In this document: piece by piece, positions 38,401-45,357 of the stretch
Layout: each line of letters begins with the position of its first letter
How positions within the stretch are numbered: the stretch's first letter is position 1
From: Deltaproteobacteria bacterium
Lineage (GTDB): Bacteria > Myxococcota > Kuafuiibacteriia > Kuafuiibacteriales > Kuafuiibacteriaceae
Assembly (NCBI GenBank): GCA_011526105.1
Contig: WYAZ01000184.1
Location: 1-64,000, forward strand
Length of the DNA: 64,000 nt
Direction of reading: 5' to 3'
Made by a program: the position numbers and the translations under genes
The notes under the pieces: generated by a model
Databases searched by the model: none
The model's input: only the letters and a program-made list of their open reading frames with translations
What the model was told of the DNA's origin: nothing

Positions 38401-38493
38401 AACGCGGCCACGGCGGCGGTGGCTAGAAGCGAACTCGGCACCGGGGTCGATGGTGAGGCAGACAGCACGCTGCATGGTCCTTGGTTCGAATGA
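35449..38493 (+). CDS. Large secreted protein with D-x-x-G-x-D-x-Y repeats
   Basis: 1014 residues, function unknown. The N-terminus is a signal peptide and probably lipidated (LSAC at 11-14), followed by an Asp/Ala/Pro-rich linker to about residue 75 and a long cysteine-rich region (about 80-300, spacing like EGF or TIL domains). A helical segment follows (about 300-560). The C-terminal 400 residues hold about twelve tandem repeats in which D-x-x-G-x-D-x-Y alternates with QGxGxxxGxGxL segments, suggesting a Ca-binding beta-solenoid (inference). The end ESTLHGPWFE-like tail is complete. It lies beside the ceramidase and flippase-like genes. Confidence 0.85.
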   Translation: MHLRLSRGVLLSACLFSSDCGDETCSGAACLDAAADAAQDASPDAEASDAGHPDFGPADSGPRDFGPRPDAGTFVVGPYFGLASCASARPAAGGNCNPACPGNGLCVSTAFEQYCVDRCGTDLDGCLDGFACIDIGSTSSLFVCVPPGTSCLVQGATFGTSCAGDESACAPARQVCQGDVEGLGYCTDPCETSECPPGYQCTLGDEGTPVCISRVAAPAERCATESREDEPPCLYDGDCASLAASICVLGGFAQPGVCALPCEGAETCPAGTTCRRTSDARFACVPERCDCRGEYAEGRDLANEVLAAHDLDRCTALLTTGHFAATSPDVLSDPYRLGFTNALVAEPLRAPGFTRSLVLGLESPPGVIDPAQRVANMIDTLSHRLDHPAAERPLDPIDMNEPLVSALVALVQAANGIPDIDAFRADAADVAYELQLALATVLEGMRQALLARYQAFERLPLMVQRQLFDFGAAYIAVSSNGVAPDPTSLQVQQVFNQLIDYQAMFGGSVTLMNAIAEADLTRFRITSSGPPVGPAQFVFSQPTPIGRVVIDDGQSGLYDPSLSGFGGLYALVVDRGGDDVYRIPCGASSGYDNLVTVHIDLGGADDYGYNPVPSPNDGTRLPSDGTGRARDLQASLLPFSLSRTSRQGVGKAGIGVLVDYGSEPDRYRSLRVSQGAGVFGVGVLIDEGGNDDYEAEAVVQGAGMFGIGIQYDGGGDDRRRAYQAAQGFAFARGAGLQYDVSGDDTYELDVGEASLGGDVLYPSAQRASANASLGQGFAFGRRGDVADPPDRAFMSGGLGVLVDLSGADRYRAGLFAQGGGFWWGTGILADRDGDDHYDSLWYGMATGAHYAVGVLVDGAGADRYGSELTGINVTIAGGHDFSAAFLIDEAGDDEYFGSRITLGSGNSNGRGFFVDNAGNDHYRARSTYSMGSAGLLDPAENYHGSPRRRVPSLGVFLDAGGTDIYERLNVPAVGPANDSNWVQTNAATAAVARSELGTGVDGEADSTLHGPWFE
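37162..38350 (+). repeat. Tandem protein repeat region, about 12 units
   Basis: Repeats inside the gene above. Cores read DRGGDDVY, DLGGADDY, DYGSEPDRY, DEGGNDDY, DGGGDDRR, DVSGDDTY, DLSGADRY, DRDGDDHY, DGAGADRY, DEAGDDEY, DNAGNDHY and DAGGTDIY. Most are spaced 33-45 residues apart, joined by glycine-rich beta segments. Acidic loops of this sort often bind calcium. Confidence 0.85.
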
Positions 38494-38518
38494 AGTCGTC
38501 CGCGCGTTCGATCGAGGT

Positions 38519-39283
38519 TCAGCCGCTCTCATGGTCGAGCAGGTCGCGCGCGGCCTCATCGAAGAGCGACAGCACGTCCGATCGCTGAAACGTGGGGACC
38601 TCCAGCGTCGGTGCCCCATCGGGCATGACGTGAGCCGGCGTGCACGCCGAGACCTCAGCCACGACATCCGCCGCCACGATCTTTGCGGTGAGAGGGCGAC
38701 GAACGACGGCCTGGGTCTCTTCGGTCTCCTGCGGCGGAACACGAAGCGTGGGGACTCGCACCACCCCTCCGAGCTCACAGCCGATCATTCCGGCGACACG
38801 TTCACCGAGACGCAGCCCCGAGTCTCGGTTCGGCACCAAACCGAGATCCACCCGGTCCCCTCGTTTGAGCATGAGCTGCAGCGAGAGCGGCTCGGTGGGA
38901 GCGCCGGTGAGCACGACCTGATGGACCTCCGAGAACGGGAGGAACCGCGTCGTCATGCCGAGGGTGTCGATGATCTGACGCCGAGGTGCGTCCAGATCGA
39001 TGGTGTGGGCGGCGCCGATGAACTGTAGGCTGCCATCCTCGTGAAACTCGACTTCCACGGTCGGGACGCTCCGCAAGCGCCGTGCCGGCGGCGACAACTC
39101 ACGCGAAATGGCCGAAGTGTGGAGCGATGCCCACAGATCCAGGCTCGACCGAGGAGTGAAGTCCACGCATTGCTGGGGCTCAGGGACGGACGGTGGCCAC
39201 CGGGTACCAGGGGAGCACACACTGATCTGCCCCTGGCGTTCGAGCCTCCGACAGCGGCCCCGCCGCCGTCCGTGAGTGCGCAT
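38519..39283 (-). CDS. Hypothetical protein, start uncertain
   Basis: Up to 254 residues, not recognised. The convincing part begins near SVPTVEVEFHEDGSLQFIG and runs to LSLFDEAARDLLDHES; possible later starts are TTG 39076 and GTG 39058. The protein has no signal peptide, alternates beta strands and acidic helices, and includes LSLQLMLKRGDRVDLGLVPN. It ends 25 bases from the convergent 35449 gene. The first 65 residues are low in familiar patterns and may not be translated. Confidence 0.5.
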   Translation of the reverse strand: MRTHGRRRGRCRRLERQGQISVCSPGTRWPPSVPEPQQCVDFTPRSSLDLWASLHTSAISRELSPPARRLRSVPTVEVEFHEDGSLQFIGAAHTIDLDAPRRQIIDTLGMTTRFLPFSEVHQVVLTGAPTEPLSLQLMLKRGDRVDLGLVPNRDSGLRLGERVAGMIGCELGGVVRVPTLRVPPQETEETQAVVRRPLTAKIVAADVVAEVSACTPAHVMPDGAPTLEVPTFQRSDVLSLFDEAARDLLDHESG

Positions 39284-39309
39284 TGGGCTGGAGCACGGAT
39301 CGGTGCACT

Positions 39310-39939
39310 CTACCCCAAAGCCGGACTCCCGGATGATGGCCCCCAGACATCAAGCGCCAAACACGCCGCCGCGTAGACCCTCACCTCGGTGTCATCGGCT
39401 TCATCCAGGATGCGCTCGAGGAAGGGACGCAGCTCCGGCCAGCCGAACTTCATGGCGGCGTCGCAGGAGACGGTCAGTACGGCCGCGTGCAGCTTTGGAC
39501 TGAGCGCCGCCGTCAAGGCATCGAACACGCGCTCCTCTCGCTTCGGCGAGGCTGCGTAGTCGAGCCCGCGCACCGCGCGCCGGAGCGCTGAGGAGTCTTG
39601 GCTCCCCGCCTCCGTCACGAGCCGCGGAACGCTCTCAGCGAGCTGCTCCCAGGTTAGAATTGGGAGCTTCTGCCGAACGCGATCCATCCATCGCTCGGTC
39701 TGGTAGAAGAGGAAGTAGCTCAGATCGACGGCGCGATCGTCGATGAAGTTGACGCGTGGATACTCGCGCACGAGCGCAAGCGAGGTCGTAATCCACACGA
39801 GTTCTGGAGTCTCCGAGTCGGGCGGAGACTCGTTGCTCAAGGTCCAACCGAACTCCGAGATCGCAGACCGCGCTCGCTCCTTGTCTACGCGTTCGAGGAG
39901 CGGGGTCAGGGTCTCGTGTTCGAAGGATGGATTCGGCAT
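39310..39939 (-). CDS. Hypothetical HEAT-like helical protein
   Basis: 209 residues, not recognised. It has helix pairs that look like HEAT or armadillo repeats (SSALRRAVRGLDYAASPKRE, LHAAVLTVSCDAAMKFG, TEVRVYAAACLALDVWG). An AGGAGG ribosome-binding site stands eight bases before the ATG. It has no signal peptide. It is alone on this strand with no obvious partner. Confidence 0.75.
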   Translation of the reverse strand: MPNPSFEHETLTPLLERVDKERARSAISEFGWTLSNESPPDSETPELVWITTSLALVREYPRVNFIDDRAVDLSYFLFYQTERWMDRVRQKLPILTWEQLAESVPRLVTEAGSQDSSALRRAVRGLDYAASPKREERVFDALTAALSPKLHAAVLTVSCDAAMKFGWPELRPFLERILDEADDTEVRVYAAACLALDVWGPSSGSPALG

Positions 39940-40080
39940 GTCTGAGCCCTCCTGCAGGCCGAAAGATCAGGATAGCATTCACCAGACGGGACGCCCTCCG
40001 CAACTCGCCCTGCGGCCATTGAGATGACACCCGGCTCGCCCCTGGGAAACGCTCAAACCTCGAGCCTCCCCAGCCAGGGC
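39940..40080. other. Intergenic, nothing clear
   Basis: This stretch lies between the helical protein start and the stop of the SRPBCC remnant. No gene, hairpin with U-tract or tRNA was seen. Confidence 0.5.
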
Positions 40081-40377
40081 TCAACCCCCGTCGGGGACGT
40101 TCGGCTCACCGAGGTGCGCGAGCATTGCCAGTGACTCCTGCCAGCCGAGATAACAGAACTCGACCGGGATGACCGGCGGCAGGCCCGATTGCTCGACGTG
40201 GAGCTCGGTCCCGCAGCTGACTGCGCGAAGCTCGATGGTGTTCTTCATCTCGCCCGGCATGTTCGGAACATCGAACTTGTCGCAGTACCGGATGAGTTCA
40301 TGTGGCTCATTCTGAGTCTCTCCCGAAAGGGTGTGGACGTCCGTATCACAGCTCGCGCAGAGCGCGAAGACTCCGGA
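40081..40377 (-). pseudogene. C-terminal fragment of an SRPBCC (AHSA1-like) protein
   Basis: The frame reads on from the TGA of the ICMT-like gene without any usable start until LIRYCDKFDVPNMPGEMKN, and then gives TIELRAVSCGTELHVEQSG, VEFCYLGWQESLAMLAHLG and EPNVPDGG before its stop. That end, with GW-x-x-SL-x-x-L, is the C-terminal half of an AHSA1/SRPBCC domain. The N-terminal half, with the fold's first strands, is missing, so this is a remnant of a deletion rather than a working gene. An internal ATG could make only a short peptide. Confidence 0.65.
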
Positions 40378-40851
40378 TCACAACCAGCGACGCACGCGGC
40401 TTTGGTAGACAGCGAACTCGTCGCCAAAGGCGGCGAGAAGGGCTCGCTCCTCCGGGACGATCTGAAACCTCGTGATGTAGAGACAGAACAGAGGCACCAG
40501 GCTGTAGCCGAGCAGGCTCGAGGTCCAGGCCGCGCCGCCGAGCAAGACGAACGCCATGCCGAGGTACATGGGGTTCCGAGTGATGCGGTAGATGCCGGAG
40601 ACGACCATCGAGCTCGCTTTGTCCGGGGTGAGTGGGTTGACGGTGGTCTTGGCCCGGCGGAACTCGAGGACACCCGCAACCCCAACCACGATACCAAGCG
40701 CGACCAGGACGGCCGAGGCGGCCCGCTGGCCCACGAACGGGACATTCGCGATTGGAAACGCAACGGCGAGTACGCCGATGGCCGCCGCGAAGAGGAGCGA
40801 GACGACGAGCGGAGGGATCCTGAGTTCGAGTGAGCGCACGACGATTCTCAC
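40378..40851 (-). CDS. ICMT-like integral membrane methyltransferase
   Basis: 157 residues with four or five membrane helices. The isoprenylcysteine carboxyl methyltransferase family signature is clear: SGIYRITRNPMYLGM and PEERALLAAFGDEFAVYQSRVRRWL, which supply the SAM-binding and charged catalytic parts. Bacterial members methylate unknown substrates in the membrane. It starts with ATG. The SRPBCC remnant begins right after its stop in the same frame. Confidence 0.92.
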   Translation of the reverse strand: MRIVVRSLELRIPPLVVSLLFAAAIGVLAVAFPIANVPFVGQRAASAVLVALGIVVGVAGVLEFRRAKTTVNPLTPDKASSMVVSGIYRITRNPMYLGMAFVLLGGAAWTSSLLGYSLVPLFCLYITRFQIVPEERALLAAFGDEFAVYQSRVRRWL

Positions 40852-40941
40852 ACGTTTGAGAGAAGACCGCCCTTTGGCTTCGCGCCTCCGAACGCACGAA
40901 GAGCGCGGACGCCGACGGCCAGGCTGAGGCAGGCCCCCAAA

Positions 40942-41178
40942 CTACTGGGCTGCAAATTCCTGGCGTGCATACGACTCGAGGAAGCCGCAAGCCACGCAGC
41001 GAAAGGTCCCAATGGGAACGAGCTGGTCGTCCGGCGCCTTCGTCCCCGTCCAGAATGACTTCTGCGGCGGGCCGGGCATCCACTGGCTGACGATCCGAAC
41101 CGCATGGCTGTTGTCGAGCACAAAGCCCAGTTCCATTTCGCCCTTGCACTTCGGACACTGCTGATGTGAAGCCGACAT
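40942..41178 (-). CDS. Small zinc-ribbon protein
   Basis: 78 residues from the ATG at 41178, which has a strong AGGAGGGG ribbon-binding site just upstream. CPKCKGEMELG near the N-terminus and FRCVACGFLESYA near the end form one zinc ribbon split by about 50 residues; WMPGPPQKSFWTG in between is typical of small proteins of this kind found across bacteria. No function is known. It lies 58 bases after tRNA-Leu(UAA) on the same strand. Confidence 0.85.
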   Translation of the reverse strand: MSASHQQCPKCKGEMELGFVLDNSHAVRIVSQWMPGPPQKSFWTGTKAPDDQLVPIGTFRCVACGFLESYARQEFAAQ

Positions 41179-41236
41179 CGATCCCCTCCTGCTGCGTTCA
41201 CGCGCGGTTGGAGCGCCCAACCGTCCACCACGATCT

Positions 41237-41321
41237 TGCCGGGAGGGGGACTCGAACCCCCACGCCCCTTTCGGAACAAGGGCTTTTAAGGCCCCGGCGT
41301 CTACCATTCCGCCATCCCGGC
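41237..41321 (-). tRNA. tRNA-Leu(TAA)
   Basis: A class II tRNA with acceptor GCCGGGA/TCCCGGC, D-arm GGCGGAATGGTAGACGCC, anticodon stem GGGGC/GCCCT with loop CTTAAAA giving anticodon TAA, a long variable arm with CTTGTTCCGAAAGG, and T-arm GGTTCGAGT. The discriminator is A. It decodes UUA and UUG. Confidence 0.97.
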
Positions 41322-41361
41322 TTGCCTGCTGCATGTGTCTAACAGACCGAAGCCCACCGCT

Positions 41362-42615
41362 TCAAGCGACCGGACTCGGCTCCGGCGGCAGAACCGCGAT
41401 GTGAGAGCCCTCCTGCGGGATGACCAAGGTGACATGCACGGTCGTGCCGGCACCGGGCGCGGATTGAAACGACACCGTGCCGCGCCACTTCTTGGCGCGC
41501 TCGGTCATGTTGATGAGGCCGTAGTGACCCGGATGTTTGCCGCTGGTGTCAAAGCCCACGCCGTCATCGGTGATGGTGAGCGAGACGAGATCACCGTCGT
41601 ACTTGAGCTTGGCGTCGGCGTTCTTGGCGCCGGCGTGTTTGTGCACGTTGGTCAGGCACTCCTGGAGAATTCGAAAGAGCGCGAGCTGCATCTCACTGGG
41701 CAAGCGGCGGCGACGGCCGAGGATCTTGAAGTCGCAGGGGACCTTTGCCCTCGATTCGAAGCGCGCCACATACTCCTCGAGTGATTTGTGCAGGTCGAAG
41801 TCGCGACGCATCATCGTGAGCGATCGGCGAAGCTCATCGATGGCATCTTCGGCTTGCGTGCGGAGATCGGCGATCTCGCGTTTCAGCTCTTCGTCCTTGG
41901 CCAGTCGATAAATGAACTCGCTCTGGATGATCAGCGTGCTCAACTCGCCGCCGAGGCCGTCGTGGATCTCGCGGGAGAGCCGAAGCCGCTCCTCCGTGAT
42001 GAGCGAAGCCTCCCGCATGCTCGAGAGCTCTCGAAGCTGTTTCAAGTGACTTCGATCGCGCGCGTTCAGGTAGAGCAAGACGTAGATGGCCACGAGATCG
42101 AGCACGCCGTACCAAACGAGAATGAACACGTCGCGCGCCAAAAAGGCCTGGCCCGGCCGAGCCTCGATCCAGGCCACCACCGGCAGCACGATGATGGGCG
42201 GCAGCACCGCGGCAAAACGTGGATAGAGCAGCGCGAAGAAGATCGTGAACATGATCTGACCCGCCATGATGGGTGAGGCGAGGCCACCGCTGGCGACGAT
42301 CATCGCGGTCATGATCGCGAGATCGAGGATCAGGGTGACGAAGGTCAGAGCCCGGCCGAAGATCGGATGATCCAAGAGCAGGTAGTTCGTGACCGAGTAA
42401 CCAATGGCAAAGAAGTAGACCGCGAAGGCGGTGCTCGTGGTGGCGCCCACGTATTGTGACCACGACGGCACCGCCAAGACGCCGAGACCGATCGAGAGGA
42501 ATGCAAGCCGGGCGTAGAACAGCGCGCGGGCCCGGTCCGAGAACCGGTCCGAGTGCTCGTAGACCGGGGCGTTTTCCTGCAGCGGAGCCGCAGCTCCACC
42601 GTACAAGGGAGGCAT
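41362..42615 (-). CDS. NarL-type sensor histidine kinase, membrane-bound
   Basis: 417 residues. About six hydrophobic helices fill residues 30-200, with no external domain. The HisKA_3 dimerisation helix holds the phosphoacceptor histidine in LSREIHDGLGGELSTL (near 218), followed by the ATPase domain: LQECLTNVHKHAGA (N box), TITDDGVGFD (G1) and HYGLINMTERA (G2). The partner should be a NarL/LuxR-type regulator, but none is adjacent. It starts with ATG and is divergent from purF by 53 bases. Confidence 0.93.
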   Translation of the reverse strand: MPPLYGGAAAPLQENAPVYEHSDRFSDRARALFYARLAFLSIGLGVLAVPSWSQYVGATTSTAFAVYFFAIGYSVTNYLLLDHPIFGRALTFVTLILDLAIMTAMIVASGGLASPIMAGQIMFTIFFALLYPRFAAVLPPIIVLPVVAWIEARPGQAFLARDVFILVWYGVLDLVAIYVLLYLNARDRSHLKQLRELSSMREASLITEERLRLSREIHDGLGGELSTLIIQSEFIYRLAKDEELKREIADLRTQAEDAIDELRRSLTMMRRDFDLHKSLEEYVARFESRAKVPCDFKILGRRRRLPSEMQLALFRILQECLTNVHKHAGAKNADAKLKYDGDLVSLTITDDGVGFDTSGKHPGHYGLINMTERAKKWRGTVSFQSAPGAGTTVHVTLVIPQEGSHIAVLPPEPSPVA

Positions 42616-42668
42616 CGGGGGATTCTATCCCTTGACCGGGCCGAGCGAAAACGGTGAGTTCACGCCCT

Positions 42669-44075
42669 ATGTGCGGGGTCTTTGGAATCGCGGGCAACTC
42701 CGAGGCCGCCAAACTGGTCTACCTGGGCCTGCACGCGCTCCAGCACCGGGGCCAGGAGTCTGCGGGCATCGTCGTGACCCACGGGGACGGGCGTCAGTTT
42801 CATCGCCACGTGGGCCAGGGGCTGGTGGCCGACGTCTTCACCGAGTCCATCCTGGACCGGCTGGAAGGGGACCGGGCGGTCGGTCACGTCCGATACTCCA
42901 CCGCCGGCGGCAACGACATCTCGAACGCTCAGCCCCTGATGGCGGAGACTTTGAAGGGCCCGCTGGTCATCGGCCACAACGGCAACCTCACCAACGCGCT
43001 CCGCCTCCGGGAGGAGCTGGAGCATCAGGGCGCGATCTTTCGATCGCGCGCCGACACCGAAGTCATTCTCCACCTCTTCGCCCGTTCCCGAGCCCCTCGC
43101 GTCGCCGATCGCTTACGTGAGGCTCTCGCCCAGGTGGAGGGCGCCTACAGCCTGCTGATCATGACCAAGGACAGCATCGTGGGCGTTCGGGATCCGAGTG
43201 GCTTCCGGCCGCTGGTGCTCGGCAAGATCAGAGATGCCTACGTCCTGGCTTCGGAGAGCTCGGTGTTCGACCTGCTCGAGGGAGAGCTGCTTCGTGAGGT
43301 GGAACCGGGCGAGATGATCATCCTCGAGAACGGCGGCATGCGATCCGAGCGGCTGGTTCACGCCCCCGAAGCTCTCGAACGACGCTGCATCTTCGAGCTC
43401 ATCTACTTCGCCCGACCCAACAGCCGAGTCTTCGACCATGACGTGTACGTCACGCGCCACGAGCTCGGGCGTCAGCTCGCGCGCGAGGCCCCGGTCGAGG
43501 CCGACATCGTGATACCTGTTCCAGACTCGGGGGTCTCGGCCGCGTTGGGCTATGCCGAGGAAGCAGGTCTCCCGTTCCGGCACGGCCTGCTCCGCAGCCA
43601 CTACGTGGGCCGAACCTTCATCGAGCCGGCCCAGGCCATTCGCCACTTCGGAGTCCGGCTCAAGCTCGCAGCGGTCCGCTCCATCCTCGCCGATAAACGT
43701 GTGGTGGTGGTCGATGACTCCATCGTTCGAGGCACGACCAGTCGCAAGATTGTCTCAATGCTTCGAGCGGCGGGCGCCAAAGAGGTGCACCTTCGCATCT
43801 CGAGTCCTCCCACGCGCTCGCCCTGCTACTACGGGATCGACACCCCGACCAAAGAGGAGCTCATCGCCGCCCAGCAAGACGTCGAAGGCATCCGGAAGTA
43901 CGTGGCGGCTGACTCCCTGGCCTATCTGTCGGTGGAAGGTCTGCACGCCCAGGTCGGAGACGAGCGAGGCCCTCGGCAAAAGTTCTGCAACGCCTGCTTC
44001 ACTGGCGAATACCCGGCGGGAAACATCCCGGAAGAGCTCCGACCAAACTCGCACGTCGGTTCCCGCTTCGATTAA
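42669..44075 (+). CDS. purF: Amidophosphoribosyltransferase
   Basis: 468 residues. The start is placed at ATG 42669 because the catalytic cysteine must become residue 1 after processing (Met-Cys-Gly-Val-Phe-Gly); an upstream GTG would hide it. It makes phosphoribosylamine from PRPP and glutamine, the first step of purine synthesis. The glutaminase part has LHALQHRGQESAGI and VGHVRYST; the PRPP loop is VVVVDDSIVRGTT. Cysteines in RRCIFELIYF, RSPCYYGID and FCNACFTG fit the four ligands of the 4Fe-4S cluster of the Bacillus-type enzyme. Confidence 0.97.
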   Translation: MCGVFGIAGNSEAAKLVYLGLHALQHRGQESAGIVVTHGDGRQFHRHVGQGLVADVFTESILDRLEGDRAVGHVRYSTAGGNDISNAQPLMAETLKGPLVIGHNGNLTNALRLREELEHQGAIFRSRADTEVILHLFARSRAPRVADRLREALAQVEGAYSLLIMTKDSIVGVRDPSGFRPLVLGKIRDAYVLASESSVFDLLEGELLREVEPGEMIILENGGMRSERLVHAPEALERRCIFELIYFARPNSRVFDHDVYVTRHELGRQLAREAPVEADIVIPVPDSGVSAALGYAEEAGLPFRHGLLRSHYVGRTFIEPAQAIRHFGVRLKLAAVRSILADKRVVVVDDSIVRGTTSRKIVSMLRAAGAKEVHLRISSPPTRSPCYYGIDTPTKEELIAAQQDVEGIRKYVAADSLAYLSVEGLHAQVGDERGPRQKFCNACFTGEYPAGNIPEELRPNSHVGSRFD

Positions 44076-44122
44076 GATCGCGCGAGCGCCCTTGACCCTG
44101 CTGCGCCTCACGGTGCGACCCC

Positions 44123-45349
44123 TTGGGCCTATCAACCGAACCGATCTTTGCGATAACCTGCAGCGGCTTGCGATTCCTCTGGCCAGTCCGGACGACACGC
44201 GCCTTCCTCGAGGAAGACCCCGTCCGATCAACCACCGAGCCCAGGCGGATTGACGCGCTCCGAGACGCCTTCGGACCCGGCGAGCCCGGCCTGGCGCGCG
44301 AGAACGAGCTGACCCGGGGGGAGGCCGCGTGGCGGGACCCAGCCGTCAGCGCCGTCATGCTCGGGGTGATGGGGGTGGGTGCGTTCACGGGTCTGGGCCT
44401 CGTCCACGCGGAAGCCGCGCCCAGCATCCCACTCGACGCCACGCGCCTCGATGCGGCGCTGCGCGAAGAGGCTGCGACCCTCGAGGCCGCAAGTGAGTCC
44501 ATGAGCCCGGAGGAGCGCGCGCGCGCGCGCCATGACCTCTGGCGCTCGTTTGTGAGGGGCCCAGTGGCATCAGCCGCGGAGATCGTGGGTGTGCCCATCT
44601 CGAGCGGCGTGGGTTCGGGCCAGCGCAATCGCGTCGAGGACGTGCGCGTCATTCAGGAACGCCTCGAGAGCCTCGGCTTTCCCACCGCTACCAATGGTCG
44701 CTTCGAGCGCAGCACCGAGCGCTCGCTGCGCATCTTTGAAGCCCTGGTCACCGGTCGAGAGAGTATTTCGGGCACCACCGGGCGAATTCAGCCGGGGAGC
44801 GAGCTTCACAACGCGCTCTCTTCTCCGAACGCCCCGCGCTGGGTGAAGCTCCCAGCCGCCGGCCCCGGCTTCGTCAACGATGACCGGGACGGCTACGGAC
44901 ATGGCACGAACCGACTCGTCTCCGTGATCACGGACGCCGGCAAGCGATACGAAGCCGCATACCGCGTCACCCATCCAGGCTCCGCCCTGATGTCCCTGAA
45001 CGACGCATCCCGTCGCGAAGGGGGGCCAAACCGAGATCACGACACCCATGAAATCGGGCTCGACCTCGACATCCGGCTCCCCAAGACCAACGGGACCTCG
45101 GGCTCCAACGTCCTGTGGCGGGAGTACGATCGCAAAGCCACCCACGCAATGATCGAAGCTTTCGCTCAGGACCCGCGGGTCGAGCGAGTTCTCATGTCCG
45201 ACCGAACCCTCCTACGGACGATCTCGGACAGCAACGCGCCGTGGAAACACAAGGTGGTTTACGGCGGCTCCGTGCACCGAAATCATCTCCATATCGACGT
45301 CTCCCCGCCCGACGCAAGCTACGTGGTCCCTCGTGTGCGTACCGCCTGA
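44123..45349 (+). CDS. Putative M74/MepA-like peptidoglycan endopeptidase
   Basis: Up to 408 residues; the start is uncertain (TTG 44123 here). A hydrophobic segment (AVMLGVMGVGAFTGLGL, about 76-93) is a signal anchor or signal peptide. A middle part has a peptidoglycan-binding-like helix pattern (EDVRVIQERLESLGFPTATNGRF). The C-terminal catalytic domain has ASRREGGPNRDHDTHEIGLDLDIRL and HRNHLHIDVSPP, which match the metal-binding His/Asp clusters of the MepA-type murein endopeptidases. It should cut D-Ala-mDAP cross-links outside the cytoplasm. A (GC)8 tract is present at 44515-44530. Confidence 0.8.
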   Translation: MGLSTEPIFAITCSGLRFLWPVRTTRAFLEEDPVRSTTEPRRIDALRDAFGPGEPGLARENELTRGEAAWRDPAVSAVMLGVMGVGAFTGLGLVHAEAAPSIPLDATRLDAALREEAATLEAASESMSPEERARARHDLWRSFVRGPVASAAEIVGVPISSGVGSGQRNRVEDVRVIQERLESLGFPTATNGRFERSTERSLRIFEALVTGRESISGTTGRIQPGSELHNALSSPNAPRWVKLPAAGPGFVNDDRDGYGHGTNRLVSVITDAGKRYEAAYRVTHPGSALMSLNDASRREGGPNRDHDTHEIGLDLDIRLPKTNGTSGSNVLWREYDRKATHAMIEAFAQDPRVERVLMSDRTLLRTISDSNAPWKHKVVYGGSVHRNHLHIDVSPPDASYVVPRVRTA

Positions 45350-45357
45350 ACCGAGCC

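Noticed and set aside
44515-44530. (GC)8 tract as a regulatory Z-DNA element
   Set aside because: It lies inside a coding region and codes for plausible Arg/Ala codons; no further evidence.
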